DNA from: Mariaggregatimicrobium sp964498785
GTDB taxonomy: Bacteria; Zhuqueibacterota; Zhuqueibacteria; Thermofontimicrobiales; Thiofontviventaceae
Length of the DNA: 64,000 bases
Assembly: GCA_964498785.1 (NCBI GenBank)
Contig: CAZCJL010000013.1
Span: 1-64,000, forward strand
Reading direction: 5' to 3'
Shown: positions 7,932-17,454 of the stretch, piece by piece
How the letters are laid out: every line of letters begins with the position of its first letter
How positions within the stretch are numbered: the first letter of the stretch is position 1
Translations under genes and position numbers: made by a program
The notes under the pieces: model-generated
Database searches by the model: none
What the model was told of the DNA's origin: nothing
Seen by the model: the letters and a program-made list of their open reading frames with translations, nothing else

Positions 7932-9536
7932 TCACCCGACAGCTTTTATGCTGACTTCGTTGTTTCTCATCATCCGATATATTTTAAAATTAAGACTGTC
8001 ACTTAATGCTTGCAAGCTTGCCTTGATTATGTTATACGATGCACCAACAGTAGACCATGTGTTTTCACGATCACTTGATTCAACCAGCACCCGAACTTTT
8101 GCAGCGGTACCATTTTGATCTCCCAAAACGCGCACTTTATAATCAACAAGATGGATTGAAGCGACTTCAGGATAAAACCGAATGAGCGCTTTACGCAACG
8201 CGTTGTCCAACGCATTCACCGGCCCCTGACCATCTGACGCCGTATGTTCGACTTCTTCTCCAACTTTTACTTTCAGCACTGCTTCTGCATATTCCTCACC
8301 GTTCCCGTCAAATTTAACATTGACTGCGGCATAGGTGACTTCAAAAAATGGCTCAAATTCTTTTAATTCCGCACGCAACAATAACTCGAAAGAAGCTTCA
8401 GCGCCATCGAACTGGAATCCTTCATATTCGAGGTTTTTAATATATTGAACAAACTTGCGGCTAAATTCTTTGTTATCCGGCAAATCAATCCCCAGTTTTT
8501 CGGCTTTATAGCGAATGTTACTCTGACCGGATAAATCAGAAACAAGCACCCGTTGCTTATTCCCGACGAGAGACGGTGCGATATGCTCATACATCCGGCT
8601 ATCTTTTAGTACGGAGCTGACATGGATTCCGCCTTTGTGTGCAAAGGCGGCCTGCCCGACATAAGCAGCGCGATGGTTCGGAGCAATGTTCATAATTTCA
8701 TAAACATAATGAGATAATGAAGTAATATTTTTAAGGTTAATTTTCTGGCAGGGCTGCTTTTTCATTTTTAAAATGAGGTTGGGTAGTACGGAACACAAGT
8801 TCGCATTACCACAACGTTCGCCGAATCCGTTAATCGTTCCCTGAACCTGAGTTGCACCGGCTTCAACTGCAGTTAGTGAATTGGCTGTGGCCAATTCGCC
8901 ATCATTGTGAGCATGAATTCCCAATGGCAATTTAACAGTTGCTTTCACTTTTTTCGTTATTTCATAAACTTCGCGGGGCAGCGTGCCTCCATTTGTATCG
9001 CAGAGCACAATGATGTCGGCGCCTGCATGTTCGGCTGCTTTTATCATTTTTATCGCAAACTCGCTATCATCTTTATAGCCATCGAAAAAATGTTCAGCAT
9101 CGAAAACGATTTCCCGGCCGCGTTCTTTTAAAAATTGAATGGATTTATAGATCAACTCTTCGTTTTCTTCATCAGATAGATTAAGCGTAAATTTAGAGTG
9201 TAACCGCCATGATTTCCCAAAAATGGATATCACCGGCGTTTCTGCAAGCAACAGTAAATTCAGATTATTATCTGTCTCTACTTTATCAGGAAATCGTGCC
9301 GTTGAACCAAAAGCACAGATACGAGCCCGGTCAATATGCAATTTTTTCACTCGCTCAAAATATTCTTTGTCTTTTGGATTGCTTCCGGGCCAACCACCCT
9401 CGATGATATCAACTCCGAACTCATCCAGCTTTTCAGTAAGCATCAACTTATCATGGATTGAAATATTGATACCTTCTGCCTGCGTTCCATCACGCAAAGT
9501 TGTGTCAAATAGTTCGATTAGGTTATAATTTTCCAT
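7932..9536 (-). CDS. cimA: (R)-citramalate synthase
   Basis: A 534-residue enzyme of the LeuA/HMGL family that condenses pyruvate with acetyl-CoA to (R)-citramalate, the first step of the threonine-independent route to isoleucine. The TIM barrel begins FDTTLRDGTQAEG, and 'IIEGGWPGSNPKD', 'GIHAHNDGELATANS' and 'QGTINGFGERCGN' are typical of CimA rather than 2-isopropylmalate synthase. A C-terminal regulatory LeuA dimer domain (about 385-534) usually gives isoleucine feedback control. It is the last gene of the operon, 21 bp after leuD. I prefer the ATG at 9536; a GTG at 9551 is possible. With leuCD and leuB upstream, the citramalate route to 2-oxobutanoate is complete. Confidence 0.9.
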   Translation of the reverse strand: MENYNLIELFDTTLRDGTQAEGINISIHDKLMLTEKLDEFGVDIIEGGWPGSNPKDKEYFERVKKLHIDRARICAFGSTARFPDKVETDNNLNLLLLAETPVISIFGKSWRLHSKFTLNLSDEENEELIYKSIQFLKERGREIVFDAEHFFDGYKDDSEFAIKMIKAAEHAGADIIVLCDTNGGTLPREVYEITKKVKATVKLPLGIHAHNDGELATANSLTAVEAGATQVQGTINGFGERCGNANLCSVLPNLILKMKKQPCQKINLKNITSLSHYVYEIMNIAPNHRAAYVGQAAFAHKGGIHVSSVLKDSRMYEHIAPSLVGNKQRVLVSDLSGQSNIRYKAEKLGIDLPDNKEFSRKFVQYIKNLEYEGFQFDGAEASFELLLRAELKEFEPFFEVTYAAVNVKFDGNGEEYAEAVLKVKVGEEVEHTASDGQGPVNALDNALRKALIRFYPEVASIHLVDYKVRVLGDQNGTAAKVRVLVESSDRENTWSTVGASYNIIKASLQALSDSLNFKIYRMMRNNEVSIKAVG

Positions 9537-9557
9537 TTTATTCCAACTCACTTTTTT

Positions 9558-10124
9558 TTATGTTTTTGAAATCATTTTTGATTTTCGAGCATATTGAAAA
9601 AGCCCGCCGGCTTCTATGATTGGTAGCACATCTCCCAGATGTCTCAATGTGTATTCCCTGCCATCAGAAAAGTTTGTTAACAAATTTTTCTCAAGATTAA
9701 CTTTGATTTGATCTCCGGTTTTCAAATAACCACGAATTTTATCTATGGATTCCAGTGGAATTAAAAAGCCGCCATCAACTGAATTCCGGTAAAATATTCT
9801 GGCATACGATTCTGCAATAATTGCTGTTACCCCCGCCATTTTAAGCGCAAAAGGCGCATGTTCCCTGGATGAGCCACATCCGAAATTTGCGCCGCCAATT
9901 ATGATATTATATTCTGACGTACATTTTCTATCCTGAACAAATGGCGAGTTTCCCTGCGGCAGTCCGGCCGTTTTTGCCGGGACGCCGGACAGCGCAAGGG
10001 CGCCGTATTTTTTCGATTCTTCAGGATCTGTTAAGCTGTAAACCAGATATTCCGCGGGTATGATTTGATCTGTATCAATATTATCGCCCAAAACGTACAC
10101 TTTTCCGGTAATGATTTTTTCCAT
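9558..10124 (-). CDS. leuD: 3-isopropylmalate dehydratase small subunit
   Basis: A 188-residue aconitase-family swivel domain. Together with LeuC it isomerises 2- to 3-isopropylmalate, and can act on citramalate in the isoleucine branch. Landmarks: VYVLGDNIDTDQIIPAEY at the N-terminus and the substrate-binding loop GANFGCGSSREHAP. It lies 25 bp downstream of leuC. Length and partner size fit the compact two-subunit isomerase type. Confidence 0.92.
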   Translation of the reverse strand: MEKIITGKVYVLGDNIDTDQIIPAEYLVYSLTDPEESKKYGALALSGVPAKTAGLPQGNSPFVQDRKCTSEYNIIIGGANFGCGSSREHAPFALKMAGVTAIIAESYARIFYRNSVDGGFLIPLESIDKIRGYLKTGDQIKVNLEKNLLTNFSDGREYTLRHLGDVLPIIEAGGLFQYARKSKMISKT

Positions 10125-10149
10125 AATTTATCCTTTTGTTTTCAATTGA

Positions 10150-11445
10150 TTACAACACGTCACGCGGATCGGTTAATTCTCCTTTAATTGCAGACGCAGC
10201 GACTGTTAACGGTGACGCCAGGTAAACCGCTGCTTTTTTGCTGCCCATTCGTCCGGGGAAGTTTCTGTTGGTGGTAGACACAACAACATCATTATCCACG
10301 GAACGTCCGATGGTATCTGATGGTCCGCCGAGACACGCAGCGCAGGAAGGCTCTGCAATTTTGCATCCCGCATGCACAAAGATTTCTTTTAGCGGAATGG
10401 CATTATATTTATTTTCAGTCAGTTGTACAGCGACTTCCGTGGTTGCCGGTACGATAAACGTCGGTACCTTTACCCGCTGACCGGACAAAATTTTGGCAGC
10501 AGCTTCAAAATCTGAAATTTTACCACCAGTACATGAACCGATATAACATTTTGTTACTTTTGTTCCTTTCAAATTTCTGACTGTTTCCCGGTTATCCGGA
10601 CTGTGTGGTTTGGCCACAACAGGCTCCAAATTATTTACATTATATTGGAATACGTCCTGATAGTCAGCATCGTCATCACTCTGAAAAAGTTCGTACGGTT
10701 TATCAGTGCGTGATTTGACATATTCTTCAATCACAGAATCAGCGGCGATAATTCCGTTAATTGCGCCGGCTTCAATAGCCATATTTGTGAGTGTCATTCG
10801 TTCTGGTACGCTAAGCGAATAAACAGCTTTTCCGTCAAACTCCATTGCGCGGTACGTGGCGCCATCTGTTGTCAAGTCTCCGAGAATATGCAAAATCAAA
10901 TCTTTCGCCATGAGGTACGGAGGCATCTCGCCATCGAAAATAATTTTCATTGATTCTGGCACTTTTTCCCAGATTTTTCCTGTTCCCATAATAAACGCGG
11001 CGTCTGTGTTGCCAACTCCGGTGGAAAACATACCGAATGCTCCGGATGTACACGAGTGGGAATCTGTTCCGATGAGTACGGTTCCGGGCAGATTAAATCC
11101 TTCTTCAGCCAAAGAGACATGACAAACTCCTTTGTACCGTTCTGTTCCCACATCATAATAATGTGGTAAGTTGTATTCTCCGGCAAATTCTTTTAGTAAA
11201 GCCACATTGCGACGTGCTTGCTCGTTGGCAGTGAAAATATAATGATCCGGGAAGATGACGACTTTTTCTTTATCCCATACGCGTGCATTTTTGCCAAATT
11301 CTCTTTTCCAGATTTGAATTGTGGGTGGACCACACACATCGTGAGTCATTAATACATCCACATTCAACCAAATATTTTCTCCGGGAATAACCGAATGCTT
11401 GCCAGCGGATTTCGCCAGAATTTTTTCAGTGATCGTCATACCCAT
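10150..11445 (-). CDS. leuC: 3-isopropylmalate dehydratase large subunit
   Basis: A 431-residue subunit carrying the [4Fe-4S] cluster. Cluster ligands are visible in CYIGSCTGG and CAACLGG, and the substrate residues in GTDSHSCTSGAFG. At about 430 residues it is the shorter LeuC/HacA-type form rather than the roughly 470-residue enterobacterial form. It is preceded by GAAAGGAC and sits 13 bp after leuA. The isomerase probably serves both the leucine and the citramalate pathways, since no second copy is seen here. Confidence 0.92.
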   Translation of the reverse strand: MGMTITEKILAKSAGKHSVIPGENIWLNVDVLMTHDVCGPPTIQIWKREFGKNARVWDKEKVVIFPDHYIFTANEQARRNVALLKEFAGEYNLPHYYDVGTERYKGVCHVSLAEEGFNLPGTVLIGTDSHSCTSGAFGMFSTGVGNTDAAFIMGTGKIWEKVPESMKIIFDGEMPPYLMAKDLILHILGDLTTDGATYRAMEFDGKAVYSLSVPERMTLTNMAIEAGAINGIIAADSVIEEYVKSRTDKPYELFQSDDDADYQDVFQYNVNNLEPVVAKPHSPDNRETVRNLKGTKVTKCYIGSCTGGKISDFEAAAKILSGQRVKVPTFIVPATTEVAVQLTENKYNAIPLKEIFVHAGCKIAEPSCAACLGGPSDTIGRSVDNDVVVSTTNRNFPGRMGSKKAAVYLASPLTVAASAIKGELTDPRDVL

Positions 11446-11458
11446 GTTTTATGTCCTT

Positions 11459-13039
11459 TCATACCGAATTGTACGCTTCAATTTTTTCATCCACAGTATC
11501 TTTGATGACTGTATTTGCCTGTTGTAAACTAATTGCCTGTAGATACGCTTTTCCGCTTGCTTCGATAATATCTGTTGAAACACCGCGTCCGGTGTATGAT
11601 TCTCCGTTATTACGAATTCGAACCAGCACTTCGCCCATTGCCTCTCTGCCGGAAGTTACAGACCGTACCTGATAGGATTCAACATTAAACGTGCAATTTA
11701 ACGCACGGTCAATTGCATTAAAAATTGCATCGACTGGTCCGTCGCCGGTTGCCGATTCCTGCGAAATTATGCCGCGGGCTTTTATCCGAACCGTTGCCGT
11801 GGGAATGGATGTCGTGCCGAGAGTTACATTCAGATAATCCAACTCGTAAATCTCGTCCCGTTTAAAGACGTCATCGCCCATCAACACGCGCAGATCATCG
11901 TCATATACTTCTTTTTTCTTATCTGCCAGCTTAATGAACTGCTTATAAATACGTTGTAGTTCCATGTCAGACAAATGATAACCCAACTCATTTAACCGTG
12001 CTTTTAATCCGTGTTTGCCCGAATGGCGTCCCAGCACGATGCGTGTTTTGGGAACGCCGACATCTGATGGCGTCATAATCTCATATGTATTTCTGTTCTT
12101 CAGCATTCCGTCCTGGTGGATCCCGGATTCATGCGCAAATGCATTTTCACCGATAATTGCCTTATTCGGTTGCACCACAAGCCCGGTAAATGCGGACACC
12201 ATCCGGCTGGTATTGTAAATTTCCTGCGTCTTGATCCCGGTGTCCAATTGAAGAGTTTTGTGCCTGACTTTCAACGCCATGACAATTTCTTCCAGAGATG
12301 CATTTCCGGCTCGTTCTCCGATACCATTAATGGTGCATTCAATTTGTCGTGCGCCGGCATCCAGCGCCGCCAGTGAGTTTGCAACAGCCAGTCCGAGGTC
12401 ATTATGACAATGAACACTGAGAATTATATTATCAATCCCAGTTACACGTTTTTTTAACTCAGCAATGATATTTCTGAATTCGAATGGTAATGTATATCCG
12501 GTTGTATCTGGAATATTGATCGTCGTTGCGCCTGCCGAAATGGCTGTTTCACAAACGTCTGCTAAGTAGCTGATGTCGGTTCTGCCTGCGTCTTCAGCGG
12601 AAAATTCGACGTCATCACAAAATGTTTTTGCATAAGCCACCGCATCGTGCGACATTTTCAATACGGTTTTTCTTTTTTCTTCCAACGTTTTGCCGTAGCG
12701 TTCATGGCCGAATTTCCCGAGTATATGATAATCCGAAGTGCTGGCAAATGTATGAATCCGTTTTTTGCTCGTATTTTGCAGCGCATCGTAAGCAGTCTTG
12801 ATATCTTTTTCAGTGGCTCGCGCCAGCGCGGCAATGGTTACATTAACTTCGCCGGCAATGCGTTTGACAGCATCAAACTGCTGCGGTGAAGAGATCGGGA
12901 AACCGGCCTCAATTACATCGACATTTAATTTCTCCAACTGACGGGCAATTTCCAGCTTTTCATTGACATTCAATGATGCACCGGGAGACTGCTCGCCGTC
13001 TCTCAATGTCGTATCGAAAATGATTATTTTATCTTCCAC
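11459..13039 (-). CDS. leuA: 2-isopropylmalate synthase
   Basis: A 526-residue enzyme forming 2-isopropylmalate from 2-oxoisovalerate and acetyl-CoA, the committed leucine step. Motifs: FDTTLRDGEQSPGASL at the N-terminus, SVHCHNDLGLAVANS (metal-binding His) and CTINGIGERAGNASLEE. The C-terminal LeuA dimer domain (about 385-526), with GDGPVDAIFNAID, is the usual leucine feedback site. I take the GTG at 13039 as start because GAGG lies 8 nt upstream and the product begins MEDKIIIFDTT; a TTG at 13078 is in frame but unsupported. It lies between leuB and leuC. Confidence 0.9.
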   Translation of the reverse strand: MEDKIIIFDTTLRDGEQSPGASLNVNEKLEIARQLEKLNVDVIEAGFPISSPQQFDAVKRIAGEVNVTIAALARATEKDIKTAYDALQNTSKKRIHTFASTSDYHILGKFGHERYGKTLEEKRKTVLKMSHDAVAYAKTFCDDVEFSAEDAGRTDISYLADVCETAISAGATTINIPDTTGYTLPFEFRNIIAELKKRVTGIDNIILSVHCHNDLGLAVANSLAALDAGARQIECTINGIGERAGNASLEEIVMALKVRHKTLQLDTGIKTQEIYNTSRMVSAFTGLVVQPNKAIIGENAFAHESGIHQDGMLKNRNTYEIMTPSDVGVPKTRIVLGRHSGKHGLKARLNELGYHLSDMELQRIYKQFIKLADKKKEVYDDDLRVLMGDDVFKRDEIYELDYLNVTLGTTSIPTATVRIKARGIISQESATGDGPVDAIFNAIDRALNCTFNVESYQVRSVTSGREAMGEVLVRIRNNGESYTGRGVSTDIIEASGKAYLQAISLQQANTVIKDTVDEKIEAYNSV

Positions 13040-13116
13040 AGTATTTGCCTCATTAAAATTACAGATAACAAACTCCAAATTACAAATAAATTACACATTT
13101 CAATATCTTCGTTTTG

Positions 13117-14175
13117 TCAATCCAAATTCCGAATCAGCACATCCGTAATATCGCTCGTCAATGCCAGCTTTGTACCGTTGCTGTAAATATCTGCAGTGCG
13201 ATATCCCTGCTCTAATGTTTTTTTGATGGCAGATTCAATTATGGCTGCTGCTTCGTCCATATTAAACGACAGCCGGAACATCATGGCCACAGAATCGATT
13301 GTCGCGATGGGATTGGCTTTGTTCTGTCCTGAGATGTCCGGTGCGCTGCCGTGCACCGGTTCATAGAGCGCATATTTTTCGCCGAGGCTTGCTGATGGTA
13401 GCATTCCCAGGCTTCCGGTAATCATACCGGCAATATCACTCAAAATATCGCCGAACATATTGGATGTCAGAATCACATCAAATTGTTTCGGGTCACGGAC
13501 AATCTGCATCGCGGCGTTATCCACATACATGTCATTCAACGCGATGTCCGGATAATTTTTGTGAATCTCGTGAACGATTGTTCGCCAATATTGTGAACAT
13601 TCCAGCACATTGGCTTTATCCACAGACGTTAATTTGGCTCCCCGTTTTTCAGCGATTTCGAATCCCATTTTTGCTATCCGTTCCACTTCCGGAGCAGAAT
13701 AGACCATTGTATTCCAGCCTTTATTATCATTTATTCCCCGTGGTTCCCCAAAATAAATCCCCCCGGTTAATTCCCGTAGCACAACGAAATCTGTGCCATC
13801 AAGAACACCCCTTTTTAAACTGGATGAATCGAGTAATGCACGATAGACTTTCGCCGGTCTGACATTTGCAAATAGCTCCAGTGATTTACGCAATTTTAGC
13901 AGTGCTGCTTCCGGTTTAAGATGATGTTCCAGGCTTTCCCATTTATATCCGCCAACTGCTCCCAACAACACTGCATCCGAGTCATAACAGGCTTGCAGCG
14001 TGTCATCAGTCAGTGGTGTGCCGAATTCATCATAAGAAGCGCCGCCAATTAGTTTTTGTTGATATTGGAATTTGAAATCAAATTTATGTGCGATATGATC
14101 CATTACTTTGACTGCCGCTTCCACGACTTCAACTCCGATTCCGTCTCCGGGAAGCAATGTGATTTTCTTTATCAT
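13117..14175 (-). CDS. leuB: 3-isopropylmalate dehydrogenase
   Basis: A 352-residue NAD-dependent beta-decarboxylating dehydrogenase, converting 3-isopropylmalate to 2-oxoisocaproate and probably also 3-methylmalate to 2-oxobutanoate. Motifs: LLPGDGIGVEVV at the start, the arginine-bearing substrate segment LRKSLELFANVRP, ELTGGIYFG, the Lys in SVDKANVL, and the nucleotide site around HGSAPDISGQNKANP. The length is typical. It follows ilvC by 11 bp. Confidence 0.93.
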   Translation of the reverse strand: MIKKITLLPGDGIGVEVVEAAVKVMDHIAHKFDFKFQYQQKLIGGASYDEFGTPLTDDTLQACYDSDAVLLGAVGGYKWESLEHHLKPEAALLKLRKSLELFANVRPAKVYRALLDSSSLKRGVLDGTDFVVLRELTGGIYFGEPRGINDNKGWNTMVYSAPEVERIAKMGFEIAEKRGAKLTSVDKANVLECSQYWRTIVHEIHKNYPDIALNDMYVDNAAMQIVRDPKQFDVILTSNMFGDILSDIAGMITGSLGMLPSASLGEKYALYEPVHGSAPDISGQNKANPIATIDSVAMMFRLSFNMDEAAAIIESAIKKTLEQGYRTADIYSNGTKLALTSDITDVLIRNLD

Positions 14176-14186
14176 CTGTTGGCCTC

Positions 14187-15182
14187 TTATTTTTTATTGA
14201 TGATCCAGGACATCATATTACGTAAATTGGCGCCGACTTTTTCAATTTCGTGCTCACGATTTTCCTGACGTAGTTTTTTCATATTAGGCATACCATTGGC
14301 ATATTCCTGCAGCCATTCTTTGGCAAATGAGCCATCCTGAACATCTTTTAGAATTTTGCGCATGGCATCTTTTGTTTGTTCGGTAATTACTTTGGGACCG
14401 CGGCTCATTCCGCCGTATTCAGCCGTATCGCTGACAGAATAATTCATGCGTGACAATCCGCCTTCATAGTACAAATCCACAATGAGTTTCATTTCATGCA
14501 TACATTCGAAATATGCCAGTTCCGGCGGATATCCCGCTTCCACCAGCACCTCAAAACCGGTTTTGATCAGCTCTGCTGAACCGCCACACAGGACGGACTG
14601 CTCACCAAACAGGTCTGTTTCAGTTTCGTCTTTGAACGTGGTTTCAATCACACCGGCACGTGTTCCGCCGATGCCTTTTGCCCATGCCAGCGCCAGGTCT
14701 TTTGTATTGCCGGAAAAATCTTGTTGTACGGCAATCAGACAGGGAACGCCGGTTTTTTGTTCGTAAGTACGGCGGACAAGATGTCCCGGACTTTTCGGCG
14801 CGATCATCATCACATTCACATTTTCCGGTGGCACGATTTGTTTGTAATGAATATTGAATCCATGCGCAAAAGCCAGTGTATCGCCTTCTTTTAAATGATT
14901 TGCAATCGCCTGATCATACACTAATTTTTGAATTTGATCGGGCAATAGAATCATGATCACATCTGCCGTTTTTGCAGCGTCCGCGGCCTCTTTCACCCGG
15001 AATCCGGCCTGCTCTGCTTTTTTCCATACGTCTCCGCCTTTTTGTTCCGCCACAACAACGTCCATGCCGCTATCTCTCAGATTTTGCGCGTGCGCATGTC
15101 CCTGACTTCCATAGCCAATTACAGCGATTTTTTTATTTTTTAGCAGATCGAGGTTTGCATCATTATCATAATATACTTTCAT
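14187..15182 (-). CDS. ilvC: Ketol-acid reductoisomerase
   Basis: A 331-residue class I enzyme that rearranges and reduces acetolactate or acetohydroxybutyrate. The N-terminal Rossmann domain has GYGSQGHAHAQNL, with the dinucleotide motif. Metal-binding acids lie in the C-terminal knot domain around 'ETDLFGEQSVLCGG' and 'FECMHEMKLIVDLYYEGG'. It is in the operon order B-N-C, 21 bp after ilvN. Confidence 0.94.
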   Translation of the reverse strand: MKVYYDNDANLDLLKNKKIAVIGYGSQGHAHAQNLRDSGMDVVVAEQKGGDVWKKAEQAGFRVKEAADAAKTADVIMILLPDQIQKLVYDQAIANHLKEGDTLAFAHGFNIHYKQIVPPENVNVMMIAPKSPGHLVRRTYEQKTGVPCLIAVQQDFSGNTKDLALAWAKGIGGTRAGVIETTFKDETETDLFGEQSVLCGGSAELIKTGFEVLVEAGYPPELAYFECMHEMKLIVDLYYEGGLSRMNYSVSDTAEYGGMSRGPKVITEQTKDAMRKILKDVQDGSFAKEWLQEYANGMPNMKKLRQENREHEIEKVGANLRNMMSWIINKK

Positions 15183-15203
15183 TTCCTGTTTCCTTTCTTG
15201 AAG

Positions 15204-15719
15204 TTAAGTTTTTTGTAAATATTCTTTTTTCGGTTGTTTAAGTTGTTCTCCGCGTTTTAAGGCCACGGTGCCGGAACGCGCCATTTCCTTAATTCCGTAA
15301 GGCGTCAATACATTCACCAGTGCATCCACTTTTGCGGGAGGTCCGGTAATTTCCAGAGTGAGCGACCGGTTGGTGATATCCACCACATTCCCACGGAATA
15401 TATCACAAATATTTTTTACTTCTTCCAATGATCCGCGCTGGTAATTTACCGTTATCAATGCTAATTCCCGTTCCACGCGTTCGGTGTCTGTTAGATTGAT
15501 CACTTTCACCGTATCGATCAAACGATTCAATTGCTTCTCCAGTTGTTCGACAATCCTTTCATCACCAGAGGTGACAATTGTCATGCGGGAAATATCACGG
15601 ATCTCGGTTTCACCAATAGAGATACTGTGCAAATTAAATCCTTTGGCGCTAAATATCGTGGCCACTCTATCGAATGCGCCAAATGTGTTTTCAACTAATA
15701 AAGAAATTGTGTGTCTCAT
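15204..15719 (-). CDS. ilvN: Acetolactate synthase small (regulatory) subunit
   Basis: A 171-residue regulatory subunit with an N-terminal ACT domain (about 3-78; FSAKGFNLHSISIGETE) that normally binds valine, and a C-terminal ALS_ss_C domain (about 85-160). It activates IlvB and confers feedback inhibition. Its start lies 1 bp after the ilvB stop codon, which suggests translational coupling of the two subunits. Confidence 0.93.
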   Translation of the reverse strand: MRHTISLLVENTFGAFDRVATIFSAKGFNLHSISIGETEIRDISRMTIVTSGDERIVEQLEKQLNRLIDTVKVINLTDTERVERELALITVNYQRGSLEEVKNICDIFRGNVVDITNRSLTLEITGPPAKVDALVNVLTPYGIKEMARSGTVALKRGEQLKQPKKEYLQKT

Positions 15720-15720
15720 G

Positions 15721-17439
15721 TTACGCTACCCTTTTCGATTTAGTCCGTCTCACCATCATTTCAGAAATTGAAGCTCCGGAAGGCACCATCGGGAAAACCA
15801 TGTCTTCTTTTTCAACTTTAAATTCAACAAGAACCGGTCGGTCATTTATTTCAAGTGCTTGTTGAATAACATTATCCACGGCATCCGGATCGGAAACAGA
15901 AAATGACGCCAGCCCGATTACTTCTCCGATTTTTGCAAAATCCGGGTTGGCCTGGCTTAAATCAGTAAAACTATATTTCGCACCATGAAACAATTCCTGC
16001 CACTGCCGCACCATTCCCAGATAGCTATTATTGATGATAAAGATTTTGATTGGCCGTTTGTATGCTACTGCAGTGATCAATTCCTGAATATTCATCTGAA
16101 AACCACCATCGCCACAAATGGAAATAACTGGTCTGTCTTTCACGCCAAAAGAAGCGCCGATCGCCGCAGGCAGCGAAAATCCCATTGTCCCCAGCCCGCC
16201 GCTGCTGATATGAGAGCGCGGGTGCTCGTAATTATAAAATTGCGCACACCACATTTGATGCTGACCGACATCGGAAATAATGACAGCATTCCCTTTGGTT
16301 AACTCGGATACGCGATTGATGACGTAACTGCCGCGAAGCAGGCCATTTTCATTTTCGCAATTTAACGGACATTCGGCCTTCCATGACTGCAATTGTCTGA
16401 GCCATTCACTCGTATCTGGTTGTTTTTTTATGGCAGCGGATATCTCGCTGATAATCTGTTTTAAATCACCAACAATCGGTAAATCTACCAACACATTTTT
16501 ATCGATAGCTGCCGGATCGATATCAACATGAATTTTATACGCATCCCGGGCAAAAGTATCCACCTTGCCTGTCACACGGTCATCAAAACGTGCACCAAGA
16601 GCCACTAACACGTCACTCTCGTTAACCGCTTTGTTGGCGTAATATGTACCATGCATGCCAAGCATTCCCAACGATAAATTATCCGATCCGGGAAACGAAC
16701 CCAGGCCTTGCAATGTCATTGTCACTGGCAAATTATTCTGTTTGGCAAAATCTGTTAATTCTGCCGATGCGCCGGACATAATGACGCCACCACCAACATA
16801 TAAGACCGGGCGCTTAGCCTGTGAAATTATTTCTGCGGCTTTTTTTATTTGCATCTGATGACCGTTATATTTGGGTTTGTATCCCCGCAATTCAAATTTA
16901 TCCGGAAAATTGAATTCTGTCTCAGACATAATCATATTCTTTGGCAAGTCGACCAATACCGGCCCCGGTCTACCGGATGCAGCAATGTAAAAAGCCTTGC
17001 GAATTGTGGGGGCCAAATCCTTTATATCTCTGACCAGAAAATTATGTTTGGTAATCGGCCGCGTTATACCGACAATATCCGCTTCCTGAAAAGCGTCATT
17101 TCCGATTAAGGTGGTTGGCACCTGTCCTGTAAATACAACAATGGGTGACGAATCCATATAGGCATTCGCGATTCCGGTCACTGTATTGGTAGCTCCTGGC
17201 CCGGAGGTTACTAAAACGACCCCGACTTTCCCGGTGGCTTTGGCGTAACCTTCGGCCATGTGCGTTGCTCCCTGCTCATGTTTTGCCAAAATATGGGTCA
17301 GAAAGTCGATATCATATAATTCTTCATAAATTTTTATGGTTGATCCGCCCGGATAACCGAAAATGTATTCAACATTTTCCCGCCTCAGGCATTCAAAGAA
17401 TATTTTTGCTCCGTTCAGTTTATTCTCTTTTTTACCCAT
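15721..17439 (-). CDS. ilvB: Acetolactate synthase large (catalytic) subunit
   Basis: A 572-residue thiamine-diphosphate enzyme making 2-acetolactate or 2-aceto-2-hydroxybutyrate. Catalytic Glu55 is in AKHEQGATHMAEGYA. The ThDP-Mg motif runs from CGDGGFQMNIQEL to IINNSYLG. The order N-domain, FAD-type middle domain, C-domain matches biosynthetic AHAS. It has CTTTCC-complementary GGAAAG about 8 nt before the ATG, and follows ilvD by 15 bp. Confidence 0.94.
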   Translation of the reverse strand: MGKKENKLNGAKIFFECLRRENVEYIFGYPGGSTIKIYEELYDIDFLTHILAKHEQGATHMAEGYAKATGKVGVVLVTSGPGATNTVTGIANAYMDSSPIVVFTGQVPTTLIGNDAFQEADIVGITRPITKHNFLVRDIKDLAPTIRKAFYIAASGRPGPVLVDLPKNMIMSETEFNFPDKFELRGYKPKYNGHQMQIKKAAEIISQAKRPVLYVGGGVIMSGASAELTDFAKQNNLPVTMTLQGLGSFPGSDNLSLGMLGMHGTYYANKAVNESDVLVALGARFDDRVTGKVDTFARDAYKIHVDIDPAAIDKNVLVDLPIVGDLKQIISEISAAIKKQPDTSEWLRQLQSWKAECPLNCENENGLLRGSYVINRVSELTKGNAVIISDVGQHQMWCAQFYNYEHPRSHISSGGLGTMGFSLPAAIGASFGVKDRPVISICGDGGFQMNIQELITAVAYKRPIKIFIINNSYLGMVRQWQELFHGAKYSFTDLSQANPDFAKIGEVIGLASFSVSDPDAVDNVIQQALEINDRPVLVEFKVEKEDMVFPMVPSGASISEMMVRRTKSKRVA

Positions 17440-17454
17440 AATATTTTCCTTTCG